Origin: Linnemannia schmuckeri
Taxonomy: Eukaryota; Mortierellomycota; Mortierellomycetes; Mortierellales; Mortierellaceae
Length of the DNA stretch: 64,000 nucleotides
Assembly (NCBI GenBank): GCA_029449235.1
Contig: JANATG010000003.1
Location: forward strand, 3,224,001-3,288,000
Direction: 5' to 3'
Shown here piece after piece: positions 13,067 to 24,918 of this stretch. The position numbers were made by a program, and so were the translations under genes. Positions within the stretch are counted from its first letter, which is position 1. Each line of letters opens with the position of its first letter. The notes under the pieces were generated by a model. It saw only the letters and a program-made list of their open reading frames with translations. It searched no databases and was not told the DNA's origin.

Positions 13067-13074
13067 CTTTTTAT
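13067..13074 (-). promoter_or_regulatory. TATA box of the 11113-13002 F-box gene
   Basis: TATAAAAA on the minus strand, 65 bp before ATG 13002. It argues that the additional upstream in-frame Met at 13113 is not the start. Confidence 0.55.
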
Positions 13075-13504
13075 ACCGTTATCCAGGATGGGCTGTAGTC
13101 GAGCCCATGTCAAGCATTAATTTGGTAGCCCATTGCTTTGATATTATCGTTCCCAAACGGCGTGTTGACTGCGTCGTTTTGCTGCGGCATTAACTTTGCC
13201 GCTAGGTATCCATAGTTGTCAAGTAAACAACAGCCTTGTCACAGTTATGTATGTCCTCCTAGAAAAGTGCGCTGATGAAAGTCCTTTGTCTACGTGATGC
13301 TTGGCTGTTGTTGATGCTCATCTCGCAGCGTGTATGGTGTGTAGTAGCTATGTGTGTGTGTTTGTTGAGAGAGTGAGAAATCAAAGAGAGTTCAAAGGCA
13401 GTCACGCGCGCTACCCTTATTCACGACGACCACGAAAAGAACGGGGGAAGGCCTTGGCCATCAATTGCCTACTTACCATCGACACTCATACCCACAAAGC
13501 ACCG
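13075..13504. promoter_or_regulatory. Divergent promoter region, F-box gene / CDC43
   Basis: About 430 bp between two divergently transcribed genes. No reading frame or RNA gene stands out. Individual elements for CDC43 cannot be assigned. Confidence 0.4.
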
Positions 13505-15075
13505 ATGCTTGCCGAACCAGCCATGGCAACAACACAGGGAACTACAACAAACAAGCAACCAAGTGGACCCACTTTCCAGCGCGAGAAGCACATCCAGTAC
13601 TTCAAACGCACCCTCCAGATGCTCCCAGAGCCATACACCTCTCAAGACACATTCAGGCAATTATCCCTGGCGTCACTGCTTGACCACTTTTAGACAACGC
13701 GTGTTACAAACGTGCCCGTATTGGAAGAGAAGCGAAAAAGAAGAAAAGAGACGCGGCAATACCGACAGCGAACAACTTACATTACCTTTCTATTTTCACA
13801 CGACCAATGTAGAATGACCTTAGGTCTGTTTGCGATTGGAGGTTTGGAGCTGCTCGGTGTCCTTGAGGAGGCTATCTCGGAGGCAAACCGCAAGGCATGG
13901 ATCGAGTGGATCTACTCCCAACAACGCATCCCCTCCAAGGACTCGCCCTCTGGTAACTCGCTTGCCGCCCTTCAGTTAAAACACATGCTACCGCATACTC
14001 TATCGCTGACCCTTTTTATTTCATCCCCTTGAATACCAATACAGAGGACGATGACGCACTGTACGGATTTGGCGGACCCTTCTCAGGACTCGCCTTCCAA
14101 GAAAACACAGACGGACGCCAGAACCTCGGATGTGAATGCGACAGCCATACGACCCCCTACGACACTGCCCACCTCACCATGACCTACACCGCCCTCCTTT
14201 CATTGATCATGCTCGGCGACGATCTGTCCAGGGTCGCCAAGGAGCCTATCCTAAAGTCTCTCAGAAAACTGCAGCAGCCCAACGGCTGCTTCATTCCCTG
14301 TATCACCGACTATGAGCCCGACATGCGCTTCGTTTACTGTGCCTCTGCGGTCTCTTATATCCTCAATGATTGGTCGGGAGTTGACAAGCCTGCGCTTTTG
14401 AATTTTATCCGCGAGTCGCAGACGTATGAACACGGATTCGCACAGAGCCCTCGACATGAGGCCCATGGAGGGACAACATACTGCGCCATCGCCTCGCTAG
14501 GATTGATGGGCGGGGATGCATTCTTGGATCAAAGGACAATAGTCCGTCAGGAAGGTGAGACAGAATCCGCGTTTGAGGAACGTCGTGCTAGGGCTGGATT
14601 TGTGGACTTGGAAGGGACTCGCCGTTGGTGTCTTCAGAGGCAGACGACGGGGTTCCAGGGCAGGACCAACAAGCCCACTGATACCTGTTACTCCTTCTGG
14701 ATCGGAGGAGCCGTCGCTGCAATTGGGAGCTTTGATCTGGTCAACTTTGAGTGCAATCGTGGCTTCCTTATGGAGACGCAGCACAAGGCCTTTGGAGGTT
14801 TTGGAAAATGGGTCGACACCTACCCAGGTAACATATTCTTACTTTTTTCATTCGGACATCGTAGTTTTTGATACCTTGTGAGAAAAGATTGATGCATACT
14901 GACGGGATTGCTATTCGTAAATTTACCCTTTTTTGTAGATGTGTTGCACTCGTACATGGGAATTGCCTCGTTGGCACTTATGGGCGAGCCAGGAATCAGG
15001 CCCTTGGAGCCCCTACTGAATATCTCTAAGCGCATGCAGGAACGCCTCTACAACGAAACTGTCTTCTGGAAGTAG
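13505..15075 (+). CDS. CDC43: Geranylgeranyltransferase type I beta subunit
   Basis: Catalytic beta subunit that, with the shared alpha subunit, attaches geranylgeranyl to CaaX proteins such as Rho GTPases. Exons 13505-13656, 13813-13952, 14045-14827 and 14939-15075; 403 aa. Phases match at every junction. The first intron has a GC donor (AG|GCAATT) and an AG acceptor; the other two are GT-AG. Family features: MTLGLFAIGGLELLG, DDLSRVAKE, DMRFVYCAS, and the zinc ligands Asp and Cys in NKPTDTCYSFW and His in DVLHSYMG. The protein ends FWK rather than with a long tail. A second Met (13523) is an alternative start. Confidence 0.93.
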
Positions 15076-16029
15076 TACCACCAAACACAGTTCGAAAATG
15101 CAGAGAATAAAAAAACCATTGTTAATATTAAGTATGTTCAACATGGCAATTGGCGGTGTAAAGCATCGCTTCTACCTTTTGATAATGCTTTCTTGCAACA
15201 AAACAGATTAACATGTCAACCGGCAGGATCCATCAAGAAAAACCATTGACATGGTGACCTCATGAACGATATCAGGTAGCAGCGTCTGCATAAACTGCCG
15301 CAGGACTCTTCCTCGCCCTCCATATGCTTCCAAACCCCTTATCAGTCCGCAGTCGCCGTCGTACAATTCTTAGTCCATTCTTGATCCGCAAGATATTGTT
15401 TCCATCTCATCACGGTGCACCAATCTTTATCTTCATGTTGTGGTTTATCACCTGTTGTTGCTGTGTGTTTGAAATCAAATGGACCCTTTTTTACTTGGCC
15501 TTTTCTTTGCCTTTGTTCATATTATCCTTGCTATCAAGTTATAAAAAGTACCAATTGAGTGAACCAGCGCGAGCTAATTTCTCTATCACTGTCGGCATCG
15601 CTGCTTCCTTTCGTAGCTCCAACGACGGCTCTAGTGATTCAGAGATGACCTTCAGCATGGAGAATATGATCTGTTTATTGAAAGAATAATGCTTTCGCAT
15701 CGAAGGGGACGCATTCCTGCGCCATGGCGTATTCCAGGTTAACGTGGATGGGTCACAATGTTCACTACAAGCCACATTTTGTTGCAATATGGAGTACTCT
15801 AAATGAACCAAGGTCGGCATTCTGGTGACGAGCGAGCCACAGCCATGTGGTGTTAAATGGACGCCGCTCCTTTTTTGATTGGTGGCTGTGAAACAAAAGA
15901 AGCGTAAGACCATTGTTCCTAAGACGCGTCCTTTAATACCCGGCTAGTCTTCGTTGGCAGACTCGCTCTTTACTCCTCACTCTTCTCACTTTTCTTAATC
16001 AAACTACCATCTCATTCAACGCCATTCAA
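15076..16029. other. Intergenic, no recognised gene
   Basis: 954 bp between CDC43 and a decayed F-box gene. Short open frames exist on both strands (15324-15689 plus, 15539-15913 minus) but neither shows a family motif. The last 100 bp are CT-rich like a 5' flank and probably belonged to the decayed gene. Confidence 0.4.
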
Positions 16030-17800
16030 GGAGAAAAAACGACTGAATTCCGTACTTAAAGTCTTTTCGCTGCTAGAGATCATCTATGGCATCAGCTCCT
16101 TCCTCTCTAATCTGATCTTTTCTCATGCATTCAAGCCTGTCACATCTTCAACACCGCCTTCTTGCAATCGTTCTGGCACACTGTCGACACCAACCCCACA
16201 GCTGGCCACATATCCTCGCGCTCTATGACCCGGAAGCGTCAAGGGGCGACAAGGACGAAGCTTAGATCCACCACATATTTACCAAGCACGGACACTTTAT
16301 TCGCCATCTCATCCGGGCTCGTGTCCTTGTCGATGCCACCTACCTCTCATGAACATGCACCAACCTCCACCAGCTTACTATTAACTTCTCAATGGATCAC
16401 TGGACAGACACCGAGAAACAACTCAATAAATACATGAAAGCCGAGTACCTAGTCGAGAAATCGACTATGGTCCTTGTCTTTCACCAGCCTTTGAGGGTGC
16501 ATTTCACCTCTGGTCCGTACAGTGGAGGTCCAAGGACCAGCAAGACCGGAACTGGATGTCAAATCAATACATGTGGCTTTTGCTCCAACAACAGTCTGTT
16601 TTGCAGACTCTACACATATGCACAGCCAAATACCCGTTGGCACATATCCTGTCCAGAGAACTAATTGTTGAACCCTTGCCTCCTTACCGCATCTGGTCCA
16701 CTTTGAGAGCGAAAACTTCCGCCTGGACATTAGCCGATTGACTGAGCGCGTGCCGCAACTGCAGAGCCTCACCACTCGTGTGGACTTACCCGGAGACCGC
16801 CTTCTAGCTCGCCCCTTTCCCAACATCCGAGTACTTTTTGTCAAGCTGTTCATAAAAAGTATCTGCTTTTTCAGCTACCTTCGAGCATTCCCAATCTTGA
16901 ACACTTCTGCGTCATCACGTCGGAGAAGGAGTCCTTCTGTCGGGGCGGAATTATCCTCAATCACACATCCTGTCGACTGAAGGAACTCATTTTCCCAACA
17001 CCGTGTACTTTCAGCGACTCCAATATGGCCCTCCGAATACTACCCTGGCTGCCGGAGCTAACCCGGATCAGGATCAATCACCTAGGCCGCCTTACCGCAA
17101 AAGCCCTGGTAACCCATTGCGAGCGATTACAGGGATTTCATCAACAGAGCCTTAGCAAGTGTTTCTGTGGCTGCATTCTACAAGGATTTTGACAATGTGG
17201 TCAACGATCTGCTCTGGGGCTGCATCCACCTTGTCGATATTGATGCTCTCGATTACCGAATCGATGTCGACAGAACACTGCGGTCTCGGTGGAAATGTTT
17301 AGGACTCGAGACACTCCGCCTCAAGATTGTTGGCGTCCAACGATTGACAGAGAGCGGAGATTACCTTGGCACAGCTGACTCCAGCTTTTGAGCTAAGGAG
17401 CAGTAGTAGTAAGAGTAGCACTATAAGTACTGTCGCCGCTGGCAAGAGTGGTGCCGCAGACGAATCCACCATCACTACCACTACAACCAACTTGACGGAG
17501 GAACAGAGTAGAGTCCATGCAAAGTTTCGACGAAGCCAGGAACAACATCATCAAATCTACGACCAACTCTCGCGTCTTACCCGCCTCAAGGTCCTCGACA
17601 TTGGCCACGCTCATGATCGACCAACAATACGGAGTGACGACTGTAATCCTATCAATCCTCTTGCGCGCATTACTCCGATTCCAGACATCTTAGAATTGTT
17701 GCTCAAGTCCGGTCTTGGGCAGTTGGCGACGCTGTCGCAGTTGGAAGTCTTTGAATGTGAATTTGTCGACCACCGGATCGGGGTACAAGGACGTGAATGA
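16030..17800 (+). pseudogene. F-box/LRR pseudogene
   Basis: Similarity to the F-box/LRR family runs through all three plus frames. In order: F-box remnants at about 16070-16200 (LLEIIYGISSFLS, then FWHTVD), FTKHGHFIRHL near 16290, LRR-like segments to 17130, LGLETLRLKIVGVQRLTES near 17300-17360 and the C-terminal family block at 17690-17790 (LLLKSGLGQLATLSQLEVF). At least five frame changes are needed plus stops, including TAG at 16263-16265 where the intact paralogue at 8942-10906 has Trp (DEDWLLDLF). No intact start. A gene-family relic. Confidence 0.8.
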
Positions 17801-18784
17801 TGAGCGTCCATTGGCTCCGACTGCGCGCAACAACGGGAGCTTGCAAGAGGACGGGGACGAGGATGAGGTGGAGGAGTAGCAACATAGGTACACTTGGTCC
17901 ATACTCATCGAATTAAAAAAAAACTATGTGTGTTGGTGTCAACCATGTTGAAATGGAGTGATTAGAGGCTTGGATGGGGAGGAACACGCAGCAGAAGCAG
18001 TGTAGCATGGGGTCAGCCTCAAGCAATAATTATATTTGTTTTTGTTGTTGTGTTGGTTATCAAACACCATACTCATTCCTCCTTCTTCTTCCTTCATCTT
18101 GTTGACTTCCCCGTTTCTCTGCTTCATACCAAATGCATGTAGTCGACTGATCGACAACATGCCTTTTATTGTGAATGAGTTTGTGTATATGTGTGAACAT
18201 AAAAATAAAAAAGGAGTTAGGGTGGGCATTCCTTTGAATGAACTCCCTCACCCTTGGGAGACAAAAAGGATCGGATCAATGCGGGGTGAAAGAAAAAAAA
18301 CAGATCTATAAGGAAGGAGGGAGGGGGGGGGAGGGTGTTGGAGTTGATCCCTGTAATGAGGTTTCTCTACACACCAATGCTGCCCCTCTTCCTCTTTTTT
18401 TTCCTTCCCCTGCTCATTTTCTGTCACACTCTCATCCTTTCTTTTCTGTCTCTCATGCTTCTCTTTCTGACATGGCCTACTTCCCCTTTAAATTCAATGA
18501 AAAAGATAGATGAAGAAAAAGGATACAACTCTTGCCCATCCATCCACCCCTCTCTCTCCCCCCCCTTTCGCCTTATCCTTTTCTTTTTCCACGTTTTTGC
18601 TAGAGAAAATAGGGATGGGAAAAACTGACCAACATAATGAGGGGAAAGACATTCAGACAGACAACTTGGGAAAAAGGCGCGAACCAACCTATCGTTGTCG
18701 TCTGTTTTGTTTTTGAATGTCAGCAGTATTATTCCGCCGATCTAACCATTCGAAGAATTACGATGCGATATGACTCTAGTGCAT
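17801..18784. other. Intergenic, low-complexity
   Basis: Long G-rich and CT-rich tracts (about 18320-18340 and 18380-18600). No credible gene seen; the short reading frames are compositional artefacts. Confidence 0.4.
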
Positions 18785-19015
18785 TCGAACAAAGCATCAA
18801 CAACGCGACCTCGAATTCTAATGGAGCAAGGATTGAAAGGGCCGACATCGAAGGATCAAAAAGGCAACGTCGCTATGAACGCTTGGCTGCCGCAAGCCAG
18901 CTATCCACAGAACAGTTTAATAGCCTCACAACTAGAGTATGGACCTCGATCTCTTGCAACATCAATGTCGGTGTACACAACCATCTAGATTGCGCTGAGC
19001 TAAGGTGTCTCCCTG
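18785..19015 (+). pseudogene. Probable C-terminal fragment of an F-box/LRR gene
   Basis: Two short segments resemble the C-terminal part of the F-box/LRR family: KRQRRYERLAAASQL near 18860-18900 and GVHNHLDCAELRCL near 18970-19010, the latter like GVDHRIDCGELRWM of the gene at 8942-10906. The spacing is compressed and a frame change is needed, so this is at best a relic. It overlaps the 3' end of the Sel1 gene on the other strand. Confidence 0.3.
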
Positions 19016-19519
19016 CTTGGCGGCCGCTTCCCACCACTCCCTCGCTTTGCAGCAACTCTTAGGAACACCCTCGCCGTTATGATACATGGCGCCCAGGCCA
19101 GTTTTGGCTCCAGCATGTCCCTGGTTGACAGCCTTCATGTACCACTCCATGGCTTTGGAGTAAGACTGTGGAAGGCCCTTGCCCGCACGATATTGGACAG
19201 CAAGGTTGTTCTGAGCATCCGCGTGCCCTTTGTTAGCTGCCTTCAGAAACCACTCCGCAGCCTTGGAATCGTTCTGTGGAACACCCTCGCCAAGGTAATA
19301 CATTGTACCAATGCAAAACTCGGATCTGGTATTTCCTTGACTGGCAGCCTTTACGAACCATGTCAAGGCAACCAAGAAATCTCTTTGAACAACATTGCCA
19401 CGCTTGTACATGAGACCGAGATTGTATTGAGCAACGGCATCGCCTTGATTGGCTTTTGGAAGAAAGTGCTCCGGCAAGATGTACTGCTCTATGGCTTCCG
19501 ACGAAAAAAAGTGCTCCAT
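18962..19519 (-). CDS. Sel1-repeat protein (185 aa)
   Basis: Four tandem Sel1-like repeats of about 36 residues span residues 27-180; each has the A-x-x-x-L-G-x-x-Y ... G-x-x-V/L-x-x-x-x-x-K-A-x-x-W signature (for example YNLGLMYKRGN and MYYLGEGVPQNDSKAAEWF). Sel1 repeats form a helical solenoid for protein-protein interaction. No signal peptide or membrane segment, so probably cytosolic. It is short for the family and could be a fragment of a larger ancestor, but it is intact and has a TATA-like box 58 bp upstream. Function unknown. Confidence 0.7.
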   Translation of the reverse strand: MEHFFSSEAIEQYILPEHFLPKANQGDAVAQYNLGLMYKRGNVVQRDFLVALTWFVKAASQGNTRSEFCIGTMYYLGEGVPQNDSKAAEWFLKAANKGHADAQNNLAVQYRAGKGLPQSYSKAMEWYMKAVNQGHAGAKTGLGAMYHNGEGVPKSCCKAREWWEAAAKQGDTLAQRNLDGCVHRH

Positions 19520-19576
19520 AGTTCTTGATATTGAAGCTCTTTACTTCTGGTAATGAGAGGTCTTCAAGTGGTTTAA

Positions 19577-19586
19577 GATATATAGA
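19577..19586 (-). promoter_or_regulatory. TATA-like box of the Sel1 gene
   Basis: CTATATATCT on the minus strand, about 58 bp before ATG 19519. Confidence 0.4.
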
Positions 19587-19589
19587 GAT

Positions 19590-21769
19590 GAGATTCAAGG
19601 ACATACAGAAGGAAGGAATAATTTATCGATTAACAGGTGCACCGAGAACAAGGGATTAATTAATAAAAGCACAGCATGTTAATATGCCCTACCTGGAGTA
19701 CCCGGAGCAAGACTAAAGTGATAATGTATTCCTCGGGCGGTATATGAATCAGATGGTTCGAGTTAATCCAGGATCAGTATCTATGTTGACGCAATATCGA
19801 TTGAGAGTCGTCGTTGGCGATTTAGGAGTAGCTCGATTAGTAAAGAAGGCGAGTAATCCGGTTATCAGATTGATCCAATCGGACTCGACTCTTAGAGCTG
19901 CCTATCCTTGACAATTGTGGGTTAGAACCTGTAGGCCGGCTTGCTTTTTTTTCTCCACTTTCGACGTTTATCGACAAACTCCGTCGGTACCTGAGGGTTA
20001 TTTTTGGTTGTTGCCTTGGTTATATGACTGGGCACTGAGTGGGAATCTGATAGGAGGAAGTACAAGGGGTATGGAAAGCGGGGTCTGAAGTGAATGAATG
20101 TTCGCTATGAACGATGCTTGTTGGGAGGTTGGAGGATAGAGAGATGTGAGTGCTTCGATGAACAAAAGGGAAATGGCGTTGTGAGAGAGAAAAAAAAATC
20201 AAAAGAGAGTGTGAGAATGATCCTTGCGTAAATGTAGAGAATCCAGACTAGGGCTGGGGCACAATGGCCTTTATCAAGGTATCTCAAGTCAGAGAACCCA
20301 TGAATGTAATGTTACACCTAAGTCGACCGATCACTTCTAAACCCAAGAAAGTGTGAACATTGAAGGTGAACTTGTGGTATAGGGGCATATGCCTTTCTGT
20401 CTAGTAGAGCGTGGGATTATTATTTATTTATCGAAACCTATGGCACAGCATATTTACTTTTTTTTTCTTTTGCTAACCACGCCATGGCACAGCATGTTTA
20501 CTTTTTTTAGCCACGCCAAAGCATAGCATTTTTTTTTTGCCATATGTCATTTTTTTTATGCGCTGAGTAGCTTTGTTTTGTATCTGCTATCCCCACGCCG
20601 CCCTCACTCCTTTCATGTCCTTGATGCAGCGTCCGTGCTTATTGTTGCCTTACTGTTGATGTTGTTGTTATTGTTGTTGTTGTTCAGGGCGGTGTGTCTG
20701 TGCCTTCTATAGGGGCAAGAGTCGAGTTTGAAAAGGTTGAAACGCGCCAAACTCAAATAATACAGTAGGTGATGAACTTGATGATGCCGAATGCGATGCA
20801 ATGGAAGTGAGAGAATGAAGAATGAGCAAGCTAAATGTCAGAGAAGTACTGAGAATGGAGGCGGTTTTGTTTGCTTAAGTTGTGAAGGTAGAAAGAGGTG
20901 CAGAAATAAGGAGAGATGAACGAACAGTAGGAAGGTAAAAGTAAAGGGAAAACACTTTGCACATCACACTGAAGCAAAAAGGGGGAGAACCTGGCCTCAT
21001 GACATGTATTCACGTCCGTTCGTGTTTTGCCAATAAGCGAACAAACCAACAAGCAAACCTCTTCTTCCTCGTGGTCGTCCTAAGGCAACCTTCGCCCTCG
21101 TCTTCTTTTTCGTCTTTCTAGTGTCATAAATTGTACCCCATTTGATGTTTCTCCATGCCGCAAAGAAAAAGATTCGGCAATTGCAAAGTTTCGAAGAAAC
21201 TATGTTTTGTCTGGTTAGTGGCGAGAGTGAGCGACGTGCATCTATTTTGTTCTTTCCAGCCTTAACTGCAATTGGCTATTTCGCGAATCGTTGTCTACAT
21301 TAAGTCAAGCTTCCACTTTTGTTCTTCGTAGTTGTTGTTGTTGTTGTGTATCAAAAAATTTCTTCTCCAATGCGCGTCCAGACCGGCGAGATTCTTCCTC
21401 CAAGAAGAACACGAGAAAATACTGAAGCAAACGAAACAAAGAGACCCTCAACTGATCTGATTAGTTGAATAGGCATCATTCATCTGTAGGCAATCAGTCT
21501 CACTTTTCTTTCGCGCCGGCAAAATTCTCGCGTTAACCTTTTTCTTTCTCGTTTCTAGTTATTTTATTTGAAAGTATTAACGTCGTAAACGAGGTATACA
21601 ACCCCGCGTTGTAAAGATGTTATAAAGCACCATCTTACATAAACACCACGGCGGGAATAGAGGGGAAGTACAGAGAAGTGAGGTATAAACACCATCCTTC
21701 TCCATAACGATTTAAAAATAAGGTAAGAGGTGCGGGTTAAGCAAAAGTAGGAAGTAAAATAGACGGCTT
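19590..21769. other. Gene-free stretch
   Basis: 2.2 kb with no recognised gene. It holds a 55-codon open frame at 19747 (Met, rich in Val/Arg, no known family), a TTG run near 20653-20685, a short tandem repeat at 20438-20549 and T-rich tracts. The last 180 bp are the 3' flank of the Atg22-like pseudogene. Confidence 0.4.
20438..20549 (+). repeat. Degenerate short tandem repeat
   Basis: Three successive variants of a unit of about 35-55 bp built from ATGGCACAGCAT, TTTAC plus a T-run, and ACCACGCC. The third copy is the most diverged. Confidence 0.55.
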
Positions 21770-23894
21770 TTAAAAAGCCTTGTCTTCCTCTTCGGACTTG
21801 CCATCGCTCAGCTCCATATCATTATCATCTGACCCCCCACCCTCCTCGAGACTCGCTTTTCTCTTCTCTTCCTGTTCATTGTTGTAGAAATCAATTGCCT
21901 CTTGGCGGCCCTTGTCCACTAGAAAACAAAGAAAATTACAAGGTGATATGTTGTTTACGATATGTTGGTCCCTGAACTATTTTGACCTGGTATAAAGCAA
22001 AATCAGACGTTTTGTGACACAACAAAACATAAGATGGCGTACCATCGACAAAGAACATCATAATAGCAGGGATATAGTACTGAGGAACAAGGAACCAATA
22101 CGTGTGGCGAATTCCAAAACTCTCGATAATCGCTGCACACACAAGCGGTCTATCACGCGCAAGGGTACCAAGATGATGTCGAAAGTTAGTGCCTCGATCT
22201 TTTTTTTTGTTGACACTACTCGATGAATTCAGGGATAAATCACTCGTATCTTACCCAATCCACGACGATGTCACATCAGTCTAGGAAGGAAGAGAAAATT
22301 GAAGACAAGAGTCAATTAGAATTCAATAAAGTGTATTGAGTTGCAAACGCAAACGCAAACATGTGTGGTCGATTACCATTTCGAAAAGGGCAAACAGTTC
22401 ATTCTCGTGCCCAAGTGGGATAAACTGAGAAAAGACGACCATATTGGACGAACAGATAGCTCCGATAAATGTTCCAAGCACCACTGCGAGCATGTACATC
22501 TTCCAGGTGTTCTTCAAGCCCACAGGATTGCTGTTAATGAGACCCGTCAAGACGTAAATGGGAATCAAGCCAAAGAGACAGATGTTCATGATGATGACTG
22601 TCATAGGCTTGACACCTCGGCTGTTCTGCAGCCAAATCCAGAACGACATTGAGCAGGCAGCAAAGACGTATTGGACTAAGACTGCAATAATAAAGGCGTC
22701 GTTTGAGGCCTTGAACTGGTCCTGCGCGATAAGGATAGCCGTACTTGCTGTTGACGTAAGACCGTCGCCGAGAATGAACCATGCGCAGAGATAGTAGAAC
22801 ATTGTCTTAAGACGGCGCATCTGCCGGACAGTTTTGGCGATGCGAACATACCCAAAGGTCAAATAGCTGGCACCTTTGGGTAATGGTGGGGACGTCCGCT
22901 GGTGGGAGAGGAACGCATAGATAACAATGGAGATCAGCACATAGACCCCACTCATGACCAGACAATAGCCTACAATCAATGTCTCGGCTCCCATGACTAG
23001 AAGTAAGACTGATCCAAGAATAGTCAGGACGACTCCACCAGTATATCCAGCAGCAGAGGCGCCTCCAGAAAGGAAGGTGGCCATCCTGACCTTGGCTTCG
23101 ATGTGCTCGCGGGAGTTTACACCGAAATCGACCATAGCCCGAATTACCTTGGGATGATGTCTTGCCAGAATAGGGATATGGGCGTCAAAGAAGTTGAGTG
23201 TCGCGCCATTGAAGATGAGGCCTAGAGTAAGTTTGTTTAAGACAACAACATGGTTATGGTTAGCTTCGATTGTTTCTCGTTCAGGGCGGGTTGCTCCATT
23301 CGTAACGTGATCTACAAATCGCTCACTAATGACCATCAAAAGGCCGGCAAGCCACCAGAGATCGGGGTTCAGTGGAGCGATAAACATGAACGAAGTCGTC
23401 AATGCCAAGAGGGTGCAGAAGGTCACCATTAACTTCTTGGACGACCGCCCATGATCGGCAAAAGCAGAGGTGCCCAAGGAAACGATGATGGCGCACAAGA
23501 CACTGACGACGTGAATGAGGAGCACATACGATGTAGGCTCAACACAGACAAATCCAAAAGGGACAAGGCACCGCTCGCCCTCGGGGATCAAGGTGTCGTC
23601 TTTAGGGCAAGAAAGAGTAGGATCTGAGCTGAGACGGGATGCATTTCTGGCGACCTGTTGGACCAGCAAGGGTTGGAACACCGAGCCCGTAGTGTTGGAC
23701 TAGGCAGAATATCTGAATGAGAAGAGGAAGAATGCCCAGAGTTCTTTCTTCTTGGTGAGTCGCTCTGTGATATGGGATTGCAATGTTATGTTGTCGTTGG
23801 GGTCGTCGTTCAGGAGTCGATGTCTGAGACGTTGGAGGCGACTTTGTCCTGAAGGAGGGTTGTCGTCTGTTATTGTGTCTGTTTCAGAAGGCAT
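21770..23894 (-). pseudogene. Atg22-like transporter, one premature stop (copy A)
   Basis: Paralogue of the intact gene at 28405-30584; both belong to the MFS/Atg22-type (vacuolar effluxer) family, with about 12 hydrophobic segments and a conserved region near PLGHENELFALFEM and SSWIGPLV. Exons (minus): 23894-23327, 23221-22377, 22280-22255 (26 nt), 22149-22043, 21918-21770, all GT-AG with consistent phases, 564 codons plus stop. The only lesion is TAG at 23702-23700 (codon 65), where copy B has TGG. Everything else is open, so it is a very young pseudogene, a readthrough case or a sequencing error. Intron 1 (23326-23222) is 105 bp and stop-free, so its retention keeps frame. Confidence 0.85.
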
Positions 23895-24918
23895 TGTTTT
23901 GGTTTGATTTAGTTGACAGGGATGTCCGTGTGTTGAGTCCGAAAAAAAAAAAAAAGCGGGGGCGTGCTCTCACCTGATGAGTGTTGTGAATGTAAACTTG
24001 ATGAATGTATGAACGAATGCAAATGGAAGAATGAAAGAATCAGCAATCTGAATGTCAAAAAAAGACGGAGGCGAGAGGATGCCTTTTTGCGCTGGAAGGT
24101 AGAGGTAACAGAGAAAAGAAGGGAGAGCGAATAGGCCGCTAAAGGAAAAGCAGGGGCGAACATATGCAAAAATGAAGGGTGATGGATGTCCGTCGAGCCA
24201 CCCGAAAATCCTCCAATAACCTACGGAAGACTCCATCCAGCAGCAGCGGCACAGTGCCAATACCAAAAATTGTCTTCTTTTTTGGAGACCCATTCTTCGG
24301 TGAGCGCCTAACTTTTTTTTTTTTGTTTTTCTTTCATCCAAGGGAGAAAAAGTGCCCTTGTTGGATGTCGGCGAATGCAATGGGTCATAAAAAATACAAA
24401 AAGTGGACACAAACGTCAACAAAAAAATTGATTGGGTTGAGCATAGGAAAAAAAGAAACGAGCATTCATGCAAGTGCAGGTGCAGCATCCACACTTTGCC
24501 TCTTCGTCAAACTAATCGTGAAGATAGAGCTACTTCTGCTAGAATCACTTTAAGCTTGGTATGCACACACTATTTTCTTTACATACAAGCAATAACATAT
24601 GAGCAAGAACAAAGGAAACCTCTACCCACAGCTACGATGAGTGTCATTCACTTCATCACCCGCTCTGCTTCATTATCCTTGACAAGCACAAAAATATGTC
24701 GTCTGTCTGTGCAACTGATTGAGGTAGCACAGCACCGCATTGGTTCAAAAAAAAATCCATCGCAATGACTGTGTGAGCAACAGATCGGGATACAAAACCT
24801 GATAAAAAATTATTAGAAAATGACCAACGTCTCTTGTTGCTCTTCCTCTTACTTTCACCCCTATCTCCCATTCAAATTCCCCATACCAACCTTTTATCCA
24901 CCATACATGTCAACAGAG
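23895..24918. other. Intergenic, flanks of copy A and the FAD pseudogene
   Basis: Carries A-runs and T-runs (23941-23955, 24310-24330) and the probable promoter of copy A. No family-like reading frame seen. Confidence 0.4.

Noticed and set aside
15539..15913. 124-codon minus-strand open frame
   Set aside because: No domain, no promoter context, not preserved with neighbours; probably chance.
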